A stretch of 64,000 nucleotides of DNA from Annona cherimola (taxonomy: Eukaryota > Streptophyta > Magnoliopsida > Magnoliales > Annonaceae): assembly GCA_030490835.1 (NCBI GenBank), contig CM059975.1, forward strand, positions 48,847,174-48,911,173, given 5' to 3'. Position numbers and translations under genes: made by a program. A model generated the notes under the pieces. That model saw only the letters and a list, made by a program, of their open reading frames with translations, made no database searches and was not told the origin of the DNA. Of this stretch, positions 56,061 to 64,000 are shown one piece after another (the stretch's first letter is position 1; each line of letters opens with the position of its first letter).

Positions 56061-56214
56061 AGAGGCCTTCAAAAAAAAATTATATGTGTATATTATAAAA
56101 AAAATTTATATGCTTCTCCCCGAGTAAATACTCCCCAGGTAGTGGGTTAAGTTGATATAGGGGCTAAGTACCTTTCTATTATATATATATATATATGAAA
56201 AAAAACAACCACTT

Positions 56215-56510
56215 TGCTCAACCTGAACCTTAATATCTGAACAAGTCCACTTGGGCCCAAGACCCTCCAACAAACCTACTCAGGCCCAAAACTTCCAGCA
56301 AGCCCAGGATGGGCCCAAATCTCTTCAACGAGCCCACTACGGCCCGAAACTCTTCAACAAGCCCAGGATGGGCCCAAAACTCTTCAACAAACCTACTCAG
56401 GCCCAAAATTCTCCAACAAGCCCACTGGGCCCAAAACTCTTCAACAGGCGCGATTAGGCCCAAACTCTTTTCAACAAGCGCAGTTGGGCCCAAACCTCTT
56501 TAGATGGTCC
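56215..56510. repeat. GGGCCCAAAACTCTTCAACAAGCC repeat in right Tat LTR
   Basis: Eight to nine imperfect units of 30-34 bp, homologous to 14205-14490. Open frames on both strands here (for example 56251-56457 and 56230-56493) are periodic artefacts. Confidence 0.85.
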
Positions 56511-56877
56511 AAGTTGACCCAAACATATTTTTAAAATTTGGTTAAATCCATTTCTTGGTAAAATCACCCAATTATTCAATCCAGAGACTGAAGGCGGGAC
56601 ACGCTAGCTTATTAAGCTGAAAGCAGGAGACGTTGGTGTGTTGTGCAAATCCAGAAGCTGAGAGCATACATAGCTTGCTGTGTAGGGTCACTAGTGTAGC
56701 CGACGGGCCTCTCACTATGCCCAAACCGAGTCATTGCTGGTTGATGGGCTAAGCGTAAATTCACATTTAAGTCATCGTGCATGGCGTCATGTACCACACA
56801 TTTATGTCACGGCGCGGGGCGAAGTGTACTCACTTAGCTTTATATTTTTGTCAGACACAATTTTTCGTCCACTTGTG

Positions 56878-57185
56878 AACAAAATGCAAAATATTTCTGT
56901 GATATACTTTTCGGACTCTGTTAAAGGATTAAATGCTTTAAAATTTTGTTGGGGAATTAATTAAACATTTATTTTCAAAATCGGAGGAAAACAATTTTCA
57001 CGAGGCCGGAACAATCCTTGTCATGAAAACTTTGCATAAAAATTATTTTTTATTCTTAATATTTACACATTTTGTGTAAAACACCCTGCTTTGAGGGTAA
57101 CTTATACATAATGGCTCATAAAAATCCAATTTAGGATAATTTTTCATATAAATGCTTTTATATTCCAATCTTTGAGGCTTGACCT
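56878..57185. other. Unassigned AT-rich sequence between Tat LTR and the next LTR
   Basis: No similarity to the corresponding position after the left Tat LTR (14856 on), nor to the edge of the LTR at 61869. It could be the lost LTR terminus region, host DNA, or a diverged end of the following LTR. No gene is seen. Confidence 0.4.
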
Positions 57186-60100
57186 TGAGGCTTTTGAAAA
57201 GCAAAACGTATGCGAACACATTTCTCCTCATCTAGTAGTGACACTTAGCAAGTGATCATGCTATCTTTTGGAAGAGAATTTTTAACAGCACGCTAGCCAG
57301 GCGGCTGTTTATTTATCCTGCTCCCATTTCAGGGAGGGTGCCGCTGGCACTCCTGCCATCCCTTAGCAACTTGGCCTTATGTAGAGTGGGCCCCGGTCAT
57401 CCCAACTGTGCCCTACAACCTGCCTGTTTCTTGTACTGGTGCACCGTACATTATTATGACGGGCCGCAGTTCGTTTGGTTTGAAGAACCACAGACCGCAG
57501 CCCATGTCCTTTTAAACCGGGATCACAGACCGCGGCCAGCATCCATACTCACAAAAAATCTTAGACTGAAGTCTATATCTTTAAAAATCATTTCCAAAAA
57601 CACATCACAGACTGCAGTCCATGTCAACTTGTAAGAGAGCGCACCCACTTTAACAAGTTGTCATTTAGTTTTAGGATGACCTTCCATAAATTCTTGTGGA
57701 AATATTTTGAGTAAAAAATTTTGATAAACATTTGAAATGTTTGAAAAATAATACATCTTAAAATATTTATAAAAGAATTTTAAAACTTTTAGATTTTCAA
57801 GAATAAATTATACATTTTTTCTAGCATTTTCTTGGTTTCTATTTCGGGGCCTTTTGTTCACAAAAGTTATGCAATTGTGCTAACCCCTTCTCAACCACCT
57901 TAAAATCAATTTCTTGTCCACATATCAATTTGTCATTTTTACATAAAGGGCTTGCATAATTTTTGCACACCATTTAGCAACTCGAAATCGAACCATTTTA
58001 TGAAATTAACATAGGAGGTTGGTCATCCTTAAGTTCCTTTCAACACATTCGTATAAATGTTTTTCAAGATATTTTCAACATAGATTTCTTTATTTAAAGG
58101 AAATCAAAACTTTTTGAATATAATTTCAAAATATATGAACTATGTCCAAATCATCATTTATTATCTAATTATAATGACCTAGCAAAACAAATCTTTTTCA
58201 TAAATCAAATCTTTTTTTTCTTTTATAACATGATTATTTTTCATTAAATATCATAAGTGAAATTCAAAACTTATTTACATTTGTTGTTTTGTGAAAAAAG
58301 GGCAACATTCTCTTTTTCTTATAAAATACTTTTGAAACAACATCATAAAGAACTTGCTTGCTTAAAAGAAAATTCTTAAAAATAATCGACATAAAACATG
58401 AAATCCTTTGAAAACATTATCGTGGAGAACTTGCTTACTCATAAGCAAATTTCTCAATCCATTAACATAAAGCATTGCCAATCTTTGCCAACACTGATGA
58501 TAAAATCCTTATTTTAAAATGTATTGCTTGCTTCCCATGAAGCAAACCTTGAAGCTTTTCCTTAAAGCCATTCTTTTTCCAAAACTTACAACTTTTCATT
58601 AAAGCTGTCATTTTTCAAAACTTGTGGCTTTTCATTAAAGCCATTATTTTCCAAAATTGTGCTTTCCCATTCATTTAAACATAATCATAAACAATTTCAA
58701 TCACATATCATAACATAGAAAGAAAACATCATTTTAGAAAGTTCGCTTGCTTACCTGAGATCGCCATAATCCTTTTCTTCCATTCTTTTCCTTGCCTTTG
58801 CCTAGATAAATGAAAATAACATTTCATTTATTTGCATCATCTTCAAATACTTATATTCCTTAGGTTTTCCAACCTACATAAATCCATATATTGGTTGCTT
58901 CAAAAACAGCAACTTTCATATACATCTTGGATACCCTTTGCACTCCTCTTTGGACATCTCTTTGCATATCTTCAAACAATCATATTTAGGGTAATCTTGT
59001 TTACCTCTAATAGGTTAAACCCTCATAATAAATTGTTTTATATCCCATTATCAGTTAAATTCCATCAAAAAAACCTGGAATTTAACATTTATCTTGATTT
59101 ATTCCTTAAGTTGTCCATAATGCTGAATTCAGACACACTGAATTCTCAAAATCTTGAATTAATATCAAATCAAGTGGTTTTGATCTGAAATTTCTACCAT
59201 ACCTCAATAATACATTAATTAACCAAAATAAATATTTTCAGCACAAAAAATTAAGCATTTATATTTATTTTAGTATTTTTACCTTGCTAGATTGCAGCAT
59301 CCATTTTCAGACAGTCCAAATAACATTAATTAGGGGGTATATTTATACCCATCCAAAACTAATTTTTATTTTGTTAGTGTTATCCGAAATATGTCTTATA
59401 TATCCTGTAAACTTTTTAGCCCAAAATTCCTTGTATAAAAATTACTAAAAATCATTTCGTGCAGCTGATCCTGCCACCTGATTAATCCTGTCCGGGTTGA
59501 TTTTCTCAGATTTTTAATTTGTAACCTACTTAATATTTCAATCTGAAATTTTTGGTTGTCCGTTAATCATACAATAATGAGATTTTAAACAAATTTTTAT
59601 GGTTAAAATCATTCGTTTACTATTTTCTTCATATTTTTATTTATAACATCATATAACTTCCAGATTTGAAGTATAAAATCAAAATTAACATATACTTGCT
59701 TGATTAATTGGTAATCCCTCCTTTGAGCACTTGAAATTTCCTTCTTTTCTTCCTTCCCTTGCTGGGTTGGACATGCCCTAGCTGCTGCCCTTGGAGAAAA
59801 TCCCATTTTTCTCCCTTTTTCCTCTCTTTTCTCTCTCCTTCTCTCTCTCCTTCTCCCCCCTGCTGGGACGTGTAGCAGCTTGCTCTTGCTTTTTTTTTCT
59901 TTTTATAAGTCACTTTTCTTGGTGCTTAAGAAATCCCCTAGGGCATTTTTGTAAATTCTATTTTTACCTTTCCCAAATTACCCTCTTTGCTTAGCTCTTA
60001 AGTAATTTACTTTACTTGCTCTCCAAGAAAGTAAATTCTCATGATAATTAGCTTAATCCATTTCATTCATCTCATAGATTTCATAATTTTATTCCATCAT

Positions 60101-61519
60101 TTTAAATTTCATCTCAAACCGACGTTTCTAACTCAAGTTATGACCACTTGAATTTATCTTTTGGATTTGGGATAAAAATAATTAATTATCACCCTAATCC
60201 CATCATGATTCCATTAATCCAATCCATTCCTAAGATTGGGCCCACCGTCGTGAACTTACCTTTCAAATTTCATCGAAATCCGCCTTTTAGGCGTCAAGTT
60301 ATGAATTTTCTATCATTTTTCACCTTAATTCCATAATTATACTTTAATCTCCATAAATTAAATCATGATAATTAAAATGATTATTCATAACACATTTTCA
60401 TCTTTAAATTCTCATTAAGCCCCACAGGTCATACCGACTCACTTTGGGCTCCAGCGATTAAATTTTTAATCACTATTCCTAATTAAACCCTAATTCAAAA
60501 TGTGACATGATTCACAAAAATCATTTAAATCATACATAAATCAAATATATATGTTCAATGCATCCCATTGAGTCCTACTTGGATCCAGGTATCACAGAAG
60601 GCTTGAATTTTTCAAGCTTGGAGCCAGTTTGGAGTGCCTTTGGTCGTTCATAGCACCCCCTATTTATAGTTTTGTATTTTTCATAAAATTATAATTTACC
60701 CTCTTGCTTGAGGTACTTAATTCTAATTTTTTTTCCAATTTCCATTATTTGTCTTGAGCAATGTGCAGCCACCCCTAGCTACTATTCACGCCACCCTAGC
60801 TAGCCTATTTAATTAATAATTTTTGATTTATGAAAAATCATATTTTTAAGCTAATTAAATCTCAACCGTTGATTCTTGATGAGGATGATTTTAGGCCATT
60901 AGATTTTGGCCCCAAAATTCCTCCCCCTTGCACACCCCTACCCCCCTTGGAGTTTGTGCATTTAATTTTTTATTATTTAATTAATTAAGTTTAACTAAAA
61001 GTCAAACCTAATTTAATGAAAAAGTAAATTTGCTTTTTGATCCTCAAATGACGTTAAATCTTGACCCTTAATTCATAATTTTTGATAGATCTTGGATCAC
61101 TCATCATGTTCATCATAAGATTTTGGTCATCTATAAAAAATTTCACCTCAATCCGACATCCGGATTGCAAATTCTGAATTTTTCTTCATTTTTTCTTCAA
61201 AATCACCCTTAAATCCGAAAATTATTAAAAAATTCAAAAAGCATCACTATTCCTCTTTTGTCTTTTAGTGGGAAGCTTCCTTTTTCCTCTTTTATGATTA
61301 AGTTAATCCAAAGTGATTAACTTAACATATTCCTTAATCCCACATTTACTATTCACGTTTCACTATTCATCCGAATTAACATTCCATAATTAGCTATTTA
61401 ATCCTCTAATTCCACATATTGCAAAAATATCATCAATATATTTCATATAAAGATTAATATATTACCTAGGGTTTATAACCCTAGGGTTTCATACATGGTC
61501 CTAAAATCGGGGTTTCACA
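57186..61519 (-). repeat. Long LTR (over 4.3 kb) of the Ty3-type family, minus strand
   Basis: On the minus strand it starts TGTGAAACCCCGATTTTAGG at 61519. The TATA box CTATAAATAGGGGG is at 60669-60656, so U3 is about 0.85 kb and R-U5 at least 3.4 kb. It shares blocks with 62240-64000 (CAAAACGTA...GACACTTA.CAAGTGATC, CAGGCGGCTG/CCCATTTCAGGGAGGG, ACTTGGCC) and with the solo LTR 8063-10031. The 3' edge (GTGGTGCCCCGAAC) is missing, so it is truncated on the left. A palindromic repeat group is at 57490-57625, and a CT-rich stretch at 59800-59860. Confidence 0.65.
57490..57625. repeat. Four short palindromic repeats in long LTR
   Basis: CAGACCGCAGCCCATGTCC (57490), CAGACCGCGGCCAGCATCC (57526), AGACTGAAGTCTATATC (57563) and CAGACTGCAGTCCATGTC (57608): variants of a palindromic AGACYGCRGTCC core spaced about 36-45 bp. 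A decayed relative (CAGACCCTAGTCTGTG) is at 62798 in the next LTR. Confidence 0.6.
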
Positions 61520-61868
61520 CAGATCCGCCTCATTAAACGCCCATTAATGTGCAGCCCCTTTTCATGTGATTTTCTGAATTTTTGGAAATGCAAAATGCTC
61601 CCAAAAATTCCTCCTCATGCCACCTCATCTTATCCCTTTAATTGCCTCATTAAATCATTGATTTTTGCATTAATTGCATTGATCCCAAATGGATCCTACG
61701 ATGACACGTGTCTCATGTCCCTTTCAAAAGTCAACTTCTCATTTAGTGAGTTGGCTTTAAATCTTGCTCAATGAATCCCACGTTGACACGTGTCACTTGT
61801 CGCTTTCAGTTCATTAATGGCATGTCACTTTTCAAGAACAAAAGTCAACCGCTTTCGTCCCTTAGTGA
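61520..61868. other. 349-bp spacer between two LTRs, with an imperfect 82-bp duplication
   Basis: GACACGTGTC occurs at 61703-61712 and 61785-61794, each followed by similar text (TCATGTCCCTTTCA.AAGTCAAC / ACTTGTCGCTTTCAG...AAAAGTCAACC). Neither a primer-binding site next to 61868 nor a PPT next to 61520 is recognisable, so an internal domain reduced to this remnant is possible but not shown. No gene is seen. Confidence 0.5.
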
Positions 61869-64000
61869 TGTGGTGCCCCGAACCGAGACGTCACATTTGT
61901 CCTTACTCCAAGATCTTGTCGATTGGTAAGTGTGAATCAAGATTGTTTCCCTGATCACGCGGCGGGTACTTAATTCGATCTCGTCCAATTTTTTTTCTTT
62001 CATCATATAAAGACACATACTTATCATCAAATCCCGATTATCATTGATAACATTCATACTTATTTTTTTGTACAATACAAGTTAATTTAACCTGATAATT
62101 TCATTCATACATAATTTGAAAACTCCTTATCATATGTTCATGTCATACCATATACAGATCAGCATATCATAAAATTTTCTTCATACCTTCTTTTTCCTTT
62201 TCTTCTTGGTCTGTGCTATACCTGTCTATGATTTGAAAAACAAAACGTAAGTCGAAACTCAGTAAGCAACCGTTTTTCCATTTAAATGCATTTCTCCCGT
62301 TCAATAGTAGACACTTATCAAGTGATCTACTCTCAACCAATGGAAACCTTTCATAAAACATATGCTTGCAAACGTAAATGTAAACCTCTTTTCTATGTAC
62401 ATAAAAACGTTTTTCATAAAACTTCCTTTTTCCAAGGACATTCTCATGTCCTTAAAACATTTTCCATAAAACCTTTTTAAAACAAGCATATGCATCATGC
62501 AATACGTTTCTGTTCGTCTGGTAGGTGACACTTACAAAGCGATCACCCTTTCCTCCTTAGGAGAGAAACCATTTCATTTGATAACTCGCAAGCCAGGCAG
62601 TTATCCGTGTCCTTCTCCCATTTCAGGGAGGGCGCCGAAGGCATTTCTCCTTTTGAAGCGACTTGGCCTATGTAGAGGGGGCCCACCTTGCAACCGCGTC
62701 CGGTCTGCATATCCTCTACAGTAGACCTAGTACATAACTCATGTGCACATTCCTTTCTCCATATTCATATGCTAGCATGCTTTTTATAAAACTCCACAGA
62801 CCCTAGTCTGTGACTTTTCCTTTTCAAAACTTGATGCTAGCATGTCATTTCAAAATAGTACAAACTTCGGCCTGTATTCCCTTTTCTAACTTGAAAACTT
62901 GGCACAGTCCAAGTTAACAAGTTAATAAAAATATTTTGTAGGGATAACCAACCTTAAATAATTTTGGAAATATTTAAATAACACTTTTCTAAATCATTTA
63001 AAATATTTGAGAAATAGTAATTTCAAAATTTTGCTAAAATGTTTTTAAATAAATTTTGAGCGGTAAAATAATTTCGAAAACATTTTAATATCTAAAGACA
63101 AAAGGTTTTGCAAACGATTTTCTTCCAATTTCTAGGTTTTTCATGAACAAAGGATATACCAATGCATAATTTATTTTCTTTATATGGTATCATATTCTTT
63201 GTCTACCTGACACATGAGTTACTTTTATATGAAGGTAAGCTTGTATGATTCTTTGGTCATTATCTTAAAAATTTTCATTTAAATCGATTATCAGTTGGCC
63301 TTCCTTAAATCCGTTTCAAAACATATTAATAAATTATCTTAAATTCATTCGATAAAACCAAATATTATTTGGAAATCAAAAATTTTCCTTTTCCATTATA
63401 ATGCAACCATTTCCACCTTTCTCCTCATTTTCATAAGGATTTTCTTATGATAAAGCAATTCCTACATATCTCAACATTTCTCCTTACTTCCATATGAATT
63501 TGCTTATAATAAAATAATTCCGACATATTCCATGGTTTCAATATAAAACATATAAAAATTATTTTCAAAATCACGCAAATTACTGTAGCAATTACTGTAG
63601 TAGATACTGTTCATTCGAGGTTACTGTTCATAAAGATGTTACTGTTCATGGGTTCCAAAAATTGATATTTTTTCCAAAAATAAAAAATACCATGACATAG
63701 CTTATGCCTAGTATATCATAGAAGATTTCATACATTTTGAATTTATCATCATTTACTTGGCAAAAAAAATTATTTTCTCCATATACTAAAAATCAACATA
63801 AATTCACTTAAGCATAATTCTTAATTCTAAAAATTATGAAACTAATATATCATAATTCCAACATCATATTTATCATAATAATTCATTCCAAATCATCATT
63901 TATCAATTTTGTAGCATTATTTTCACATATCATATGCTATCTTCCCGAATACCCTATCTTCGCTCCAAAGTTTTGACGTTTTGGCATAATTCCAATTAAA
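61869..64000 (-). repeat. LTR of the same long-LTR family, continues beyond the window
   Basis: It starts TGTGGTGCCCCGAACCGAG at 61869 (3' end on the minus strand), matching the solo LTR edge at 8063 for about 120 bp (CGTCACATTTGTCCTTACTCC, GATCACGCGGCGGGTACTTAATT). ACTGTAGC/ACTGTTCA motifs cluster at 63586-63650, as at 9530-9590 in the solo LTR. The rest is AT-rich and non-coding. Left flank AGTGA. Confidence 0.8.

Larger units (their letters stand above)
12965..56877 (+). mobile_element. Tat-type Ty3 element (Retand/Ogre relative), heavily nested
   Basis: A partial left LTR (12965-about 14860) and right LTR (about 53171-56877) share several kinds of tandem arrays in the same order. Between them lie gag, protease, RT, RNase H, a second archaeal-type RNase H, and integrase, all + strand, followed by an antisense PMD gene. 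Dual RNase H and an extra ORF are defining traits of the Tat lineage. Athila B splits gag with an ATTCC duplication. With nested DNA removed, about 19 kb remain in the window. The primer-binding site and 5' leader were not found, since gag-like sequence starts soon after the left LTR. Both ends are damaged: left by the Sirevirus array, right by unassigned sequence at 56878. Confidence 0.8.
53171..56877 (+). repeat. Right LTR of Tat element (start approximate)
   Basis: It begins probably at TGACGGGGCATG (53171) after the purine tract. It contains a MITE (53410-53820), a possible gene fragment (53886-54250), then the same arrays as the left LTR: three GATACTCCCCGACTGGCGGG units (54799, 54925, 55060), GC palindromes (55216, 55308, 55412), the 55-bp array (55440-56060), the GGGCCC array (56215-56510) and the unique 3' block (56580-56877). 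Homology with the left copy ends at 56877, just after TTTTTCGTCCACTTGT. Confidence 0.65.

Noticed and set aside
59609..59913. Minus-strand frames of 65-69 codons rich in Lys/Glu/Gly
   Set aside because: They come from a purine/pyrimidine-biased tract in the R-U5 of a long LTR and have no domain features.

Overview
The window is a plant nuclear, repeat-dense (probably heterochromatic or pericentromeric) stretch. I found no intact host gene. Almost everything is nested LTR retrotransposons of lineages that occur only in plants: a Ty1/copia Sirevirus, two Ty3 Athila elements, a Ty3 Tat-type element with dual RNase H and an antisense plant-mobile-domain gene, and long LTRs of another Ty3 family. 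A captured piece of a CIA2-like gene also points to an angiosperm. I cannot name the species.

Layout, outside in. (1) Bases 1-12964 are Sirevirus on the + strand. The tail of one copy (1-456) runs into a full LTR (457-2251), a 5'-truncated internal domain (gag remnant, near-intact pol, ORF3) and a second LTR (11271-12964). This is a tandem array with a shared LTR. A 1969-bp solo LTR (8063-10031, target duplication GAAAG) sits inside ORF3. (2) Bases 12965-56877 are an old Tat-type element on the + strand. The Sirevirus array cut its left LTR. Its gag is split at 15385-15389/39597-39601 (ATTCC duplication) by Athila B. (3) Athila B (15390-39596, - strand) is decayed. The end of its integrase is split by Athila C. 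(4) Athila C (19416-31723, - strand, flanks GAAACA) is the youngest large insertion: LTRs nearly identical by eye, gag-pol with few stops. (5) The Tat element resumes with gag, protease, RT, two RNase H domains and integrase (39602-48112), then an antisense mobile-domain gene (52195-48128) with intron-like gaps, then a 3' LTR carrying a foldback MITE (53410-53820) and a possible WHIM-motif gene fragment. (6) Bases 57186-64000 hold two long - strand LTRs of the family that left the solo LTR.

The most unusual content is host-derived or regulatory. Both LTRs of Athila C carry a CIA2-like coding fragment. The Tat element carries an antisense PMD gene with a canonical intron, and three successive Gag capsid-like modules. 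The U3 of Athila B has a cluster of G-boxes upstream of its TATA box. The Sirevirus stem-loop palindromes recur upstream of ORF3. A roughly 28-bp motif is shared by the 3' regions of both Athila elements.

Limits: identities come from motif recognition without searches. Divergences are by eye. Several LTR boundaries (Tat 3' LTR start, left LTR end, the 57186 boundary) are approximate.
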